The notes under the pieces: model-generated
Told to the model about the DNA's origin: nothing
Databases searched by the model: none
What the model saw: only the letters and a program-made list of their open reading frames with translations
Shown here: one piece after another, positions 1 through 8,628 of the stretch
How the letters are laid out: each line of letters starts with the position of its first letter
Position numbering within the stretch: the stretch's first letter is position 1
Program-made: the position numbers and the translations under genes
Assembly (NCBI RefSeq): GCF_900110035.1
Contig: NZ_FOCF01000003.1
Location: 372,001 to 436,000 of the forward strand
DNA length: 64,000 nucleotides
Source of the DNA: Sphingomonas gellani
GTDB taxonomy: Bacteria; Pseudomonadota; Alphaproteobacteria; Sphingomonadales; Sphingomonadaceae
Reading direction: 5' to 3'

Positions 1-651
1 ATCGACGCTGTGCGGTGCCGCCGCGAGCGCGGCGTCCGCATCGCCGATCTTATTGAGAAGCGGGCGTCCCATCATCACGCCCTGCTCCGTCCCCGCGGCC
101 CTTGCCCCCTCCAGCGTGGTGGTCGACGGCTCCTCGTCATAGGTGAATGCCAGCAGGGAGGCGGCGTGGTCGGCCTGTTCCTGCGTCTCCGCCAGGACGC
201 AGGCGATCGGCTGTCCGTTCCAGTGGACCCGGTCGTCCTGGAAGATGGGCAGGTCGGAGGGTCCGACCGCCGATGGGGACGATCCGAACACCGCCGGCGT
301 GTTCATCCGCGGGGCGTTGCGGTGGGTCATCACCAGCACCACGCCGGGTGCCCCCTCCGCCGCCGCGCTGTCGATCGATGCGACCCGCCCGCGCGCGACC
401 GTGGCATAGGCGAGCGCGGCATAGGTCATCCGGTCGAACCGGAACTCTGCGGCGAAGGGGGCCTGTCCCTGCACCTTGAACGCGCCGTCCAGCCGCGACA
501 CGGGGCTGCCGATCAGCCCATGCTTGCGCGCGATCAGCGGGTCCGGCACGCCGCCGGGTATCCAGCTGTCGGGGGCGAGCGGCACCAGCTTTTCCAGCGC
601 GCCCTGCATCAGGCCCTGTGCGGTTTCCTTTGCGGTGTCGAGGATGCTCAT
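1..651 (-). CDS. Xanthine/aldehyde dehydrogenase family molybdopterin-binding subunit (partial, N-terminal 217 residues)
   Basis: Large catalytic subunit of a molybdenum hydroxylase; the family oxidises aldehydes, purines or N-heterocycles at a Mo-cytosine dinucleotide cofactor. Only the first 217 codons are present and the reading frame runs off the left edge. The visible part starts [16 protein letters not shown] and matches the a/b-hammerhead domain that opens these subunits ([20 protein letters not shown], then [20 protein letters not shown]). The start codon overlaps the stop of the FAD subunit as ATGA, so the three genes are translationally coupled. Gene order FeS-FAD-Mo is that of the PaoABC/YagTSR type. 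The substrate cannot be read from the sequence, and the Mo-binding C-terminal part lies outside the window. Confidence 0.9.
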   Translation of the reverse strand, partial: MSILDTAKETAQGLMQGALEKLVPLAPDSWIPGGVPDPLIARKHGLIGSPVSRLDGAFKVQGQAPFAAEFRFDRMTYAALAYATVARGRVASIDSAAAEGAPGVVLVMTHRNAPRMNTPAVFGSSPSAVGPSDLPIFQDDRVHWNGQPIACVLAETQEQADHAASLLAFTYDEEPSTTTLEGARAAGTEQGVMMGRPLLNKIGDADAALAAAPHSVD

Positions 652-1637
652 GCCGCGTCTCCCTTGGCCAGCGCGCCCAGCACGGACACGAGCGTGCGCG
701 TCGCCAGTTCCGGTTTGAACGCATTGTCGCGCAACGGCTGCGCGTCCGCGAATTCCATCAGGGCGGCGGCGCGGAACGCCTGCTCGGTCGCCGGACCGCC
801 GCGCAACGCGTCCTCGGCACGGGCGGCGCGCCACGGCTTGTGCGCGACGCCGCCCAGGGCGATGCGCACGTCGCGGACACGGTCGCCGTCCATGTCCAGC
901 GCCGCCGCGACGGACACCAGCGCAAAGGCGTAGCTCGCCCGGTCGCGCACCTTGCGATAGGTGGAGTTGGTGGCGAAGCCGAGTGGCGGCACCTCCACCG
1001 CGACGATCAGATCGCCCGGCGCCAGCACCGTGTCGACATCGGGCCGGTCGCCCGGCAGGCGGTGGAACTCGCGCAGGGGCAGGGTGCGGACGCCGGCGCT
1101 GCCCTCCACGTGCACCACCGCGTCCAGCGCGGCCAGCGCGACGCACATGTCGGACGGATGCGTCGCCACGCACGCGTCCGAAGCGCCGAGGACCGCGTGG
1201 ATGCGGTTGAATCCGTCGCGCGCGTCGCATCCCGATCCGGGCACCCGCTTGTTGCAGCGCGATCCGTCGGCGTCGTAGAAATAGGTGCAGCGGGTGCGCT
1301 GCATCAGGTTGCCGCCGACCGTCGCCATGTTGCGGATCTGCGCGGACGCCCCGGCCAGGATCGCGCGCGACAGCAGCGGAAAGCGCTCGCGCACGGCGCG
1401 GTGTTCCGCCAGCGTCGTGTTGCGCACGCCCGCGCCGATCAGCAGGCCGCCCGCGTCGGTGTCGGTGATGCTCGTCGACAGCCCGCTGACGTCGACCAGC
1501 CGTTCGGGCCGTGCCACGGTTTCTCGCATCAGGTCGACCAGGTTGGTGCCGCCGCCCAGATACGCGCTCGCCGCCGCGCCGCCCATGCGCACGGCCTCCG
1601 CCGTCTCGCCGGCCCGGCTGTAGGTGAACGGGGTCAT
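648..1637 (-). CDS. Molybdenum hydroxylase FAD-binding subunit with PaoB-type cysteine insertion
   Basis: Medium subunit (329 aa) passing electrons between the 2Fe-2S subunit and the acceptor through FAD. The N-terminus [16 protein letters not shown], the FAD-binding stretch [12 protein letters not shown], and the [16 protein letters not shown] segment identify the family. Just after it comes a cysteine-rich insertion ([30 protein letters not shown]). In E. coli PaoB such an insertion binds an extra [4Fe-4S] cluster, so this enzyme probably has one too (inference). The chosen start overlaps the FeS-subunit stop (ATGA at 1634-1637). An upstream in-frame ATG would lie inside the FeS gene and was not used. 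The C-terminus carries the CO dehydrogenase flavoprotein C-terminal domain. Confidence 0.92.
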   Translation of the reverse strand: MTPFTYSRAGETAEAVRMGGAAASAYLGGGTNLVDLMRETVARPERLVDVSGLSTSITDTDAGGLLIGAGVRNTTLAEHRAVRERFPLLSRAILAGASAQIRNMATVGGNLMQRTRCTYFYDADGSRCNKRVPGSGCDARDGFNRIHAVLGASDACVATHPSDMCVALAALDAVVHVEGSAGVRTLPLREFHRLPGDRPDVDTVLAPGDLIVAVEVPPLGFATNSTYRKVRDRASYAFALVSVAAALDMDGDRVRDVRIALGGVAHKPWRAARAEDALRGGPATEQAFRAAALMEFADAQPLRDNAFKPELATRTLVSVLGALAKGDAA

Positions 1638-2140
1638 GCCTGGGCCTCCACGACAAAGGTCGCCTGGATCGCCGCGACGATGCCGTTGTGCGCGCCGCAG
1701 CGGCACAGATTGCCGCTCATCCGTTCCTGGATCTCCTCCCGGGTCAGCGCGGCATCGGCGCGCAGGTCGGCGGTGACATGGCTGGGCACGCCGCGTTCCA
1801 CCTCCGCCGCCATGCCGATCGCCGAACAGATCTGCCCCGGCGTGCAATATCCGCACTGGAAGCCGTCATGCTCGATGAACGCGGCCTGCAACGGGTGCAG
1901 CGCATCGTCCTGCGCCAGACCCTCGACCGTGGTGATGTGACGCCCGTCATATTGCACCGCCAGCGCCAGGCACGACAGGATGCGCTCGCCATCGACCAGC
2001 ACGGTGCACGCGCCGCACGCCCCCTGGTTGCACCCCTTCTTCGTCCCGGTCAGGTGCAGCCCTTCGCGCAGGTGGTCGAGCAACGATACGCGTGGATCGT
2101 CGGGCGGCGCGACGGACGTTCCGTTGACGATGAGCGACAT
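1634..2140 (-). CDS. Molybdenum hydroxylase 2Fe-2S subunit
   Basis: Small subunit (168 aa) with two [2Fe-2S] clusters: a plant-ferredoxin-type domain (CNQGACGAC about residue 38, then LSC) and a C-terminal alpha-helical cluster domain ([12 protein letters not shown], then [13 protein letters not shown]). No Tat or Sec signal is visible at the N-terminus ([17 protein letters not shown]), unlike exported PaoA, so a cytoplasmic enzyme is suggested. A strong GGAGG ribosome-binding site precedes the ATG. This is the first gene of the operon. The 153 bases up to the end of the dctD-like gene must hold its promoter, but I see no convincing -35/-10 pair there. Confidence 0.95.
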   Translation of the reverse strand: MSLIVNGTSVAPPDDPRVSLLDHLREGLHLTGTKKGCNQGACGACTVLVDGERILSCLALAVQYDGRHITTVEGLAQDDALHPLQAAFIEHDGFQCGYCTPGQICSAIGMAAEVERGVPSHVTADLRADAALTREEIQERMSGNLCRCGAHNGIVAAIQATFVVEAQA

Positions 2141-2293
2141 CCTATCCTCCAGCGTGTGGCCGTGTGCGTGACCGAAAGCTTAGCACGGATCGGTCGGCTG
2201 TGGAGGCGCGGCCGCGACCATTCGGGAACAACTCGTCGCACGTGCCGGACGATCGATCCTCCGGCGGCGAACGGGGGGCGGATCGGCCGGCCG

Positions 2294-3589
2294 CTATCCG
2301 GCACCCGGCGCGCCGCGCAGCCGCTTCAGGTCGATGCCGAGCCGTTTGACCCGGTAGTAAAACGTCTCGCGCGGGATGCCGAGCAGGTCCACCGCCCGCG
2401 ATACCTCTCCACCGGCGCGCGTCACCGCATCGACGATCAACGCCTGTTCATAGGCGCGGACCCGTTCGGGCAGCGGAAGATCGGCCGATACGGGCGCGGC
2501 CTCGTCCAGGCCCAGCGCGGCGCGCGCCACCGCCATCTCCAGCTCGCGCACGTTGCCCGGCCATGTCCGCCGTCCGGTCAGATGCGCGAGGTCGGACGGC
2601 GCCCTTGCCGACTGGGATCGGCCGCCCCCCTGCGCCGCCAGGAAGTGCGCCACCAGCAGGGGAACGTCCTCCGGCCGCTCGGCCAGTGGCGGCAGGCGCA
2701 ACGTCACCGCCGCGAGCCGGTGGAACAGCGTCGGCAGCACGCGCGATCGTCCACCCTCATCGACCGCCGCGATGATGCGCGCATCGACCGGCACGGGATC
2801 GCGCGTATCGAGGGCGACGGCGCGTCGTTCGACGAACTGCGCCAGCCTGTGTTGCAAACGCTCGTCGGCGCGGTCCAGATTGTCGAGGAACAGCGTGCCG
2901 CGACCGGCCCGCGAAATGGCGCCATGGGCGTCGAAGGCGGCATCCTCCGCCGCGGCGGGCAGCACCGCGCAATCCAGCGTCACCAGCCGGTGGCGGTTGC
3001 GCCGGCTCGCCCGGTGGATCAGTCGGGCGAGCAGTTGCTTGCCGGTCCCCGTCTCCCCCTCCAGCACGACGTCCAGATCGGCGTCCGCCACCACGGGCAG
3101 GGTGGTCCGCAGGCGACGTATCGCGGGCGACTGACCGACCAGCTCGTCCGCCGCCGACTCCTCGGCCAGCGTGCGCAGGCGACGGTTCTCCATCGCCAGC
3201 GCGCGCGCCGTCGCCGCGCGCGCCACCGCGGCCAGCAGCGCGTCGGGGTCGAACGGCTTGGACAGGAAATCCCAGGCCCCGTCCTTCAGCGCGGACACCG
3301 CCATCTCGACATCGCCATGCCCGGTGATCAGGATGACGGGCAGCTCGGCATCCCGCCCAACGAGGGCGCGGAACAGTTCGATACCGGACATGCCCGGCAT
3401 CCGCACATCGGTCACGACCACGCCGGGGAAGCTGTCGTCGATCGCCGCCAGGGCCGGCGCGGCGGCGGCGAAGGGGCGGACCTCGTGACCCGCGAGCGAC
3501 AGCAGCTGTGCCGTCGCGGTGCGCAGGTCGTCGTCGTCATCGACCAGAGCGACGACCAACGGGGCGGTCAGGGAGGGGGAGCCGCTCAC
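2294..3589 (-). CDS. dctD: DctD-like response regulator (NtrC family) lacking the sigma-54 GAFTGA loop
   Basis: Response regulator of the C4-dicarboxylate two-component system (431 aa). Receiver domain about 10-125 with acidic pocket DDDD and phospho-acceptor D61 (VVVTDVRMPG), AAA+ domain about 147-370 with Walker A GETGTGK (178-184), and a Fis-type helix-turn-helix at the C-terminus (RAVDLLGIPRETFYYRVKRLGI). Two key elements are abnormal. The loop that should contain GAFTGA reads AEDAAFDAHGAIS (214-226). Walker B ends LFLDN, with Asn237 replacing the catalytic Glu. The arginine-finger region (FHRLAAVTLRLPPLAERPEDVPLL) is normal. The gene overlaps dctB by ATGA (3586-3589). Activation through sigma-54 is therefore doubtful; R. 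capsulatus NtrC, which also lacks GAFTGA, works with sigma-70. Confidence 0.88.
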   Translation of the reverse strand: MSGSPSLTAPLVVALVDDDDDLRTATAQLLSLAGHEVRPFAAAAPALAAIDDSFPGVVVTDVRMPGMSGIELFRALVGRDAELPVILITGHGDVEMAVSALKDGAWDFLSKPFDPDALLAAVARAATARALAMENRRLRTLAEESAADELVGQSPAIRRLRTTLPVVADADLDVVLEGETGTGKQLLARLIHRASRRNRHRLVTLDCAVLPAAAEDAAFDAHGAISRAGRGTLFLDNLDRADERLQHRLAQFVERRAVALDTRDPVPVDARIIAAVDEGGRSRVLPTLFHRLAAVTLRLPPLAERPEDVPLLVAHFLAAQGGGRSQSARAPSDLAHLTGRRTWPGNVRELEMAVARAALGLDEAAPVSADLPLPERVRAYEQALIVDAVTRAGGEVSRAVDLLGIPRETFYYRVKRLGIDLKRLRGAPGAG

Positions 3590-5262
3590 GCCAGCACCAT
3601 CTCTATCTCGAAACGTGCACCGGATGCGCCCGCGACATGGCGCAACGTGCCGCCGATATCGGTCATGATGTCATGCGCGATGACCAGCCCCAGGCCGAGC
3701 CCGTCGGCGCGGCTGGTGACGAAGGGGGTGAACAGGCGCGCGGCGACCTCCGCCGACACGCCCGGTCCGTTGTCCGTCACCGCCAGCACGACATGGCCGC
3801 CATTGACCGACAGCGTCATCGCGATGCGCGGGTCAGGCGTGTCGCGCAGCGCCTCCAGCGCGTTCTGCAGCACGTTGACCAGCACCTGTTCCAGACGGAT
3901 GTGCCCGCCGCTGACGTGCAGCCCGGCATCGATCGCGGGCCGGTCGAAGGTCACGCGCCGCAACTGCTCCTTCAGGATCAGCGCCGCCCCGTCCACCACG
4001 CCGGCCAGCGTCACCGGGCGCTTGGGACCGGGCCGCCGCCGGGCAAAGCCGCGCAGTTCCTCCGTCACGGTGCCGATCCGGTCCGACAGGCGCGCGATCG
4101 CGGAAAGATTGGCGCGCACGGCGTCCATGTCGCCGCGGTCGAGCAGGGCGGCGCTGGTCTGCGCATAGGTCCGGATCGCCGCGACCGGCTGTGCCGTTTC
4201 GTGCGCCACGCTGGCGGTGACCTGACCCAGCGTCGCCAGCCGGTTCGCCTGGCGCAGCCCCTCGCGCAGGTCGGCGGCGCGCGCCTCTCCGGCCGCTCGT
4301 TCCTCCATCTCTCGCGTCAGCAGCGCGGTACGGGCCGCCACCGCGTCCTCCAGTTCGGCGGTGCGGCGGCGCGCGGAGCGGCTGCGCTGTCGCAGGCCCC
4401 AGAGCAGCGCGGCGAGCGCGACCACCGCCAGTCCGGCGCCGATCCCGACCGTGCGGGCGGCGGCCCGCTCCGTCGCGCCAACGGCCTTGCGCAGCGTCAG
4501 CGTCCAGCCGGGATGCGCCGTGGCGACTGTCGCCGTCACCTCCTGCAAGGGAGAGGGAAGCAGGCGCAGCGACCCTGGCGGTAGGCTCGCCTCGGAACGT
4601 ACCGTGGCCAGCAGTCGCGGGGACAAGGGTTGGGTGAGGGCGAAGCGCCAGGCCGGACGGCTGCTGACCAGCACAACGCCATGGGGATCGCGCACGAAGG
4701 TGTCGCCGCCGGCGCGCGACCAGTCCGCCTCCACCCCATCGAACTCCAGTTTCACGACGACAACGCCGCCCGCGGTCGTTCGCCGGGCCAGGTACAGGCC
4801 GGGCCGACCGCTGACCGTACCAAGCGCGAACTGGGCGGCGGCGCCGAACCGCTGCGCGTCGCGGACATAGCGGCGGAACGCGTAGTCGCTGCCGACGAAG
4901 CTGGACGACGTGCGCCAGTTGCTTGCCGCTACCGCACGGCCCGACCGGTCCACCACATAGATGACGGACGCGCCGGTGGTCCGTGCCAGCATCTCCAGCT
5001 TTCGGTTCAGGGTCGCCGGCGCGGAACCGGACAGGGTCGCGACCACGTCGCGGTCGTCGCTCAGCGTCAGCGGAACCAGGCGGAACCGGGCGATTTCGCT
5101 GTTCAGCAGCGACGCGCGCAGGCGGGCGTCGGTCACCAGGCTGCGTGACAGGGCCTGACGCGCCCGGTCCCACGTGATCTGGCCCGCGCCATATCCGACG
5201 AGCAGCGCCAGCAGCAGGACGGCCGCCAGCCAGCGCACGCGGATTGCGTTCTCGCGACTCAT
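3586..5262 (-). CDS. dctB: Sensor histidine kinase, DctB-like
   Basis: Membrane sensor kinase (558 aa) pairing with the adjacent DctD-like regulator. An N-terminal membrane helix (WLAAVLLLALLVGYGAG) is followed by a periplasmic PDC/Cache-type sensor, a second helix near residue 310 (IGAGLAVVALAALLWGL) and a coiled-coil linker. The dimerisation domain has H354 in SVAHETAQPVAAIRTYA, the DctB-type H-box, followed by an ATPase domain (N-box VLVNVLQNALEAL, G-boxes VTDNGPGV and DGLGLGLVIAHDIM). I chose MSRENAIRVRW because it sits directly before the membrane helix; a longer in-frame start at 5451 would add a non-homologous leader. Expected signal: succinate, fumarate or malate, sensed directly or with DctA. 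Divergent from dctA. Confidence 0.88.
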   Translation of the reverse strand: MSRENAIRVRWLAAVLLLALLVGYGAGQITWDRARQALSRSLVTDARLRASLLNSEIARFRLVPLTLSDDRDVVATLSGSAPATLNRKLEMLARTTGASVIYVVDRSGRAVAASNWRTSSSFVGSDYAFRRYVRDAQRFGAAAQFALGTVSGRPGLYLARRTTAGGVVVVKLEFDGVEADWSRAGGDTFVRDPHGVVLVSSRPAWRFALTQPLSPRLLATVRSEASLPPGSLRLLPSPLQEVTATVATAHPGWTLTLRKAVGATERAAARTVGIGAGLAVVALAALLWGLRQRSRSARRRTAELEDAVAARTALLTREMEERAAGEARAADLREGLRQANRLATLGQVTASVAHETAQPVAAIRTYAQTSAALLDRGDMDAVRANLSAIARLSDRIGTVTEELRGFARRRPGPKRPVTLAGVVDGAALILKEQLRRVTFDRPAIDAGLHVSGGHIRLEQVLVNVLQNALEALRDTPDPRIAMTLSVNGGHVVLAVTDNGPGVSAEVAARLFTPFVTSRADGLGLGLVIAHDIMTDIGGTLRHVAGASGARFEIEMVLA

Positions 5263-5291
5263 ACGATCGACCCTAGTCTCGCGGGGCGCTT

Positions 5292-5307
5292 GTGCAAGTT
5301 CTTGCAC
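5292..5307. promoter_or_regulatory. Palindrome in the dctB-dctA divergent promoter region
   Basis: GTGCAAG-TT-CTTGCAC, a perfect inverted repeat with 7-bp arms and a 2-bp spacer, lies 30 bp upstream of the dctB start and about 190 bp upstream of dctA. A shorter related element, ATGC-AA-GCAT, occurs at 5446-5455, nearer dctA. Position and symmetry suit an operator for the adjacent regulator. I found no -24/-12 (GG-N10-GC) element between here and dctA. Assignment to DctD is inference. Confidence 0.4.
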
Positions 5308-5498
5308 TGGTCGTCGCGGCCGCAGGCGAAAAGCTGCACGGGACGACATGCCCTCACTTGCGGCGTACCTCCCAAGCCACTGAGAAATAACTAGAAACTC
5401 ACCTATCGATTTTTCGTGATGGTCCGCGCCGCGTTCCGCCGCAGGATGCAAGCATAGATCGATCCGCTCGCAAGCAGCGGAAGGAGAGGTTCGCGATC

Positions 5499-6842
5499 AT
5501 GATCCAGGCCGCCCATTCACCGTCCGCGGCTCCGCTGCCCGAGCGCAAGCCGTGGTACGCGCAGCTCTACGTACAGGTGCTGATCGCGATCACGCTGGGC
5601 GTCCTGCTCGGCCACTTCTATCCGCAGACCGGCGAAGCGATGAAGCCGCTGGGCGATGCCTTCATCAAGCTGGTGAAGATGATCATCGCGCCGGTCATCT
5701 TCCTGACCATCGTCACCGGCATCGCCGGGATGCGCGACATCGCGTCGGTGGGCCGGGTCGCGGGCAAGGCATTCGCCTATTTCCTGTTCTTTTCCACCTT
5801 TGCGCTGATCATCGGCATGGTGGTCGGCAACGTCGTCCGTCCCGGCGCGGGGCTGAACATCGACCCCGCCACGCTGGATACCAGCAAGGTCGCGGAATAC
5901 GCCAGCAAGGCGCATGAGACCACGATCACCGGATTCCTGACCGGCATCATCCCCGACACGTTCGTCGGCGCCCTGACGGAGGGCAACATCCTGCAGGTGC
6001 TGTTCGTCGCCATCCTGTTCGGCATCGGGCTGGCCCTGATCGGGGATCGCGGCGACCGGCTGCTTGGCGCGCTTGAGGACGTGTCGCTGGCGGTGTTCAA
6101 GGTGGTGTCGATCCTGATGCGCGCGGCCCCGATCGGCGCGTTCGGGGCGATGGCCTTCACTATCGGCAAGTACGGGGTCGGCACGCTGGTCAACCTGGCG
6201 ACGCTGGTCGGCGCATTCTACCTGACCAGTGTCCTGTTCGTGGTGATCGTGCTGGGCGCGGTCAGCCGCCTGTCCGGCTTTTCCATCTTCCGGCTGGTCG
6301 CCTATCTGAAGGCGGAGCTGTTGCTGGTGCTCGGCACCTCGTCTTCCGAAAGCGCGCTGCCGTCGCTGATCGAGAAGATGGAGCGCGCCGGCTGTCCGAA
6401 GTCGATCGTCGGGCTGGTCGTGCCGACCGGATATTCATTCAACCTGGACGGCACCAACATCTACATGACGCTGGCCGCGCTGTTCATCGCGCAGGCGTGC
6501 AACGTCGACCTGACGATCGGCCAGCAACTGCTGCTGCTGCTCGTCGCCATGCTGTCGTCCAAGGGCGCGGCGGGTGTCACCGGCGCGGGGTTCATCACGC
6601 TGGCCGCGACGTTGTCGATCGTACCCTCGGTGCCCGTGGCCGGCATGGCGCTGATCCTGGGCGTCGACCGCTTCATGAGCGAATGTCGCAGCCTGACCAA
6701 CTTCATCGGCAACGCGGTCGCCACCGTGGTTGTGTCGCGGTGGGAGGGCAAGTTGGACAGCGAGCAGCTCGCCCATGCGCTATCCGGGCATCCCGGTCCC
6801 CGCGTCGACCAGCTGTCCGCCAGCGCCATTCCCGCCGAGTAA
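5499..6842 (+). CDS. dctA: C4-dicarboxylate/cation symporter
   Basis: Inner-membrane carrier of the dicarboxylate/amino-acid:cation symporter family (447 aa, the usual length) importing succinate, fumarate and malate. Diagnostic motifs are the serine-rich hairpin [12 protein letters not shown], the TM7 stretch [14 protein letters not shown], hairpin 2 [15 protein letters not shown], and the final helix [22 protein letters not shown] good ribosome-binding site (AAGGAGAG) precedes the ATG. The first aromatic-rich helix ([14 protein letters not shown]) is typical of DctA. It lies divergent from dctBD, the standard arrangement, and is followed after 56 bp by a porin gene probably in the same operon. 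Confidence 0.95.
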   Translation: MIQAAHSPSAAPLPERKPWYAQLYVQVLIAITLGVLLGHFYPQTGEAMKPLGDAFIKLVKMIIAPVIFLTIVTGIAGMRDIASVGRVAGKAFAYFLFFSTFALIIGMVVGNVVRPGAGLNIDPATLDTSKVAEYASKAHETTITGFLTGIIPDTFVGALTEGNILQVLFVAILFGIGLALIGDRGDRLLGALEDVSLAVFKVVSILMRAAPIGAFGAMAFTIGKYGVGTLVNLATLVGAFYLTSVLFVVIVLGAVSRLSGFSIFRLVAYLKAELLLVLGTSSSESALPSLIEKMERAGCPKSIVGLVVPTGYSFNLDGTNIYMTLAALFIAQACNVDLTIGQQLLLLLVAMLSSKGAAGVTGAGFITLAATLSIVPSVPVAGMALILGVDRFMSECRSLTNFIGNAVATVVVSRWEGKLDSEQLAHALSGHPGPRVDQLSASAIPAE

Positions 6843-6854
6843 TCGCGGACGGAC

Positions 6855-6871
6855 GCGCGGTCGCACCGCGC
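6855..6871 (+). other. Stem-loop between dctA and the porin gene
   Basis: GCGCGGT-CGC-ACCGCGC, 7-bp arms and a 3-base loop, 12 bases after the dctA stop and 27 bases before the porin start. There is no following U-tract. It may lower read-through or stabilise the dctA message; function is inferred from position only. Confidence 0.4.
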
Positions 6872-6898
6872 ATCCGCCGCCGACCAGAAAGCATCATC

Positions 6899-8410
6899 AT
6901 GTCGATCAACCCGCGGGGCTTCGCCACCGCCACCGCCGCGCTCGCCCTGGTGGCGGCGGCGTCCGCCCCGGCCCAGACAAACGCACCGTCGCCACCGGCC
7001 ACGGCGCAGAACGAACGCGCCCGCCAGACGCTGGCCGCGCCGCTGTCCGAATCCTATCCCGTCGAGGCGCTGGGCAACGGGTCGACGGCGAACGGCTACA
7101 ACCAGTCGCGTTGGGTGGAGGACTGGAGTGCGCTGAGCGATCCGGCAAAGCGTCGCGATCCGATCGACCGGATGAAGTTCATCCCGCTGGTCGGTGACGA
7201 CGTGTACCTGACCCTGTCGGGAGAGGTGCGGCTGCGCGTCAACCAGACAACCAATCCGGACCTGCGCGAACAGGATGCGCAGCGGCAGGACATCGACCGC
7301 ATCGTCGGCGGCGCGGACCTGCATGTCGGCAAGCATTTCCGCTTTTTCGGGGAGGTCGCGCATGCCGGCATCTCCGGCCCCAATATCGGTTCGCCATCCG
7401 GCCTGCTCCGCAACCGGCTGATCGTGCAGCAGTCCTTTGCCGACGCGACGACACAGGTCGGGGGCGCGGACCTAGGCATCCGGTACGGGCGACAGACCTT
7501 TGCCGACGGCCCCAACCTGCTGGTCGTGCCGCGTGACAACAACACGATCTTCCTGACCTTCAACGGCGTGCGTGCCTGGGGCCACACCCGAACGACGCGC
7601 GTCGACGTGTTCGACTTCACCGTGACGCGTCCGGGTCAGACGGGCACCGGCGACGACCTGAACAGCGATGGGCGGCGCTTTTCCGGCGTATCGGGTGGCG
7701 TCGTCCTGCCGCGCGATCTGTTCGGCGGGTCCAAGCTGTACGTCGATCCGTTCTTCTGGCGGTTGCGGAACCGGGCGGCAGTGTGGGGCGGGCAGAGCGC
7801 GCGTGAGGAGCGTGAATTCTACGGCCTGCACATCTGGGGCGATGCGGGGCCGGTCAACCTGGACTGGACGATCAATCACCAGGGTGGCCGCTATGCCGAC
7901 CGCGACATCTCCGCCTGGCAGTTGCTGTTCGCGCAGAGCTATCGCGTCGGCAAGGACCGCAGCGCGCCGCGCGTCGGTTTCCATGTCGACTATGCCAGCG
8001 GCGGCGGGGCCTATGACGGCGGCAAGCTGCGCAACGCGCTCGCCCCGTTCGGCAACAACGTCTATTACAGCTACCAGCTCTACGCGACCCCGACCAACCT
8101 GATCGCGGCGGCACCGAACGTCAGCTTTCAACCGATGGCAAAGGTCCGCGCGTCGCTGGAATATCAGTTCTCCTGGCGCGACAGCCTGTCGGACGCGGTG
8201 TACCGGGCCAATGGCCAGGCGTTCGCCGGCACGCAGTCGGTTGCCGGTCGCAAGGTCGCGGAGACGGCACGGGCGCAGGTCGTCTGGTCGCTGTCGCCGC
8301 GCCTGTCGGTCACCGGGCGCTACGAGCATCTGGCGGCGGGACCGGCGCTGACCAATGCCGGCTATCGCAGTTCCGATTTCCTGGCCGGATGGATCAGCCT
8401 GCGATTCTGA
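6899..8410 (+). CDS. Alginate-export-family outer-membrane porin
   Basis: Predicted outer-membrane beta-barrel (503 aa) of the alginate-export/AlgE-like family. It begins with a signal peptide (ALALVAAASAPAQT) and shows many alternating aromatic/polar strands (VYLTLSGEVRLRVNQ, FRFFGEVAHAG, LYVDPFFWRLRNR), ending in a classic C-terminal Phe (LAGWISLRF). The start at 6899 is the ATG next to the signal peptide; the frame is open further upstream but overlaps dctA. Ribosome binding is weak (AGAAAG). No alginate genes are nearby. Its place behind dctA suggests an outer-membrane channel for dicarboxylates or related anions rather than polysaccharide export. Confidence 0.8.
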   Translation: MSINPRGFATATAALALVAAASAPAQTNAPSPPATAQNERARQTLAAPLSESYPVEALGNGSTANGYNQSRWVEDWSALSDPAKRRDPIDRMKFIPLVGDDVYLTLSGEVRLRVNQTTNPDLREQDAQRQDIDRIVGGADLHVGKHFRFFGEVAHAGISGPNIGSPSGLLRNRLIVQQSFADATTQVGGADLGIRYGRQTFADGPNLLVVPRDNNTIFLTFNGVRAWGHTRTTRVDVFDFTVTRPGQTGTGDDLNSDGRRFSGVSGGVVLPRDLFGGSKLYVDPFFWRLRNRAAVWGGQSAREEREFYGLHIWGDAGPVNLDWTINHQGGRYADRDISAWQLLFAQSYRVGKDRSAPRVGFHVDYASGGGAYDGGKLRNALAPFGNNVYYSYQLYATPTNLIAAAPNVSFQPMAKVRASLEYQFSWRDSLSDAVYRANGQAFAGTQSVAGRKVAETARAQVVWSLSPRLSVTGRYEHLAAGPALTNAGYRSSDFLAGWISLRF

Positions 8411-8440
8411 CAACGGCCCCCCCCCCGTGCAGGGGCGTTG
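8411..8440 (+). terminator. Stem-loop with C10 tract directly after the porin stop
   Basis: Right after the stop codon, CAACG and a run of ten C residues (8417-8426) can pair with GGGGCGTTG (8432-8440). This gives a strong GC hairpin with slippage possibilities. There is no U-tract, so intrinsic termination is only probable. The rest of the interval to 8628 holds GC-rich sequence with another inverted repeat (GGCGCGC/GCGCGCC near 8500-8518) and no gene that I can support. Confidence 0.4.
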
Positions 8441-8628
8441 GCGGACGGTACCGGGCGAGGCTCGCGGTAGCGCGGCCGTCCTGCTACGCCGCGCCAGGGC
8501 GCGCGCTCGGGCGCGCCGGATGTGGCGGCCACTCGGACGAGACGTTGGGTCCGCCGGGTGGAGGATGATGTGAGGATGCTGACGACGCACCGCTGCCCCG
8601 GTCGCACCGCCGCTGTGCAGGCACGCGC

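Noticed and set aside
5308..5498. Sigma-54 promoter upstream of dctA
   Set aside because: Scanned for GG-N10-GC with TGGCAC/TTGC context; only poor partial matches such as TGGTCCG...GTTCC near 5420.
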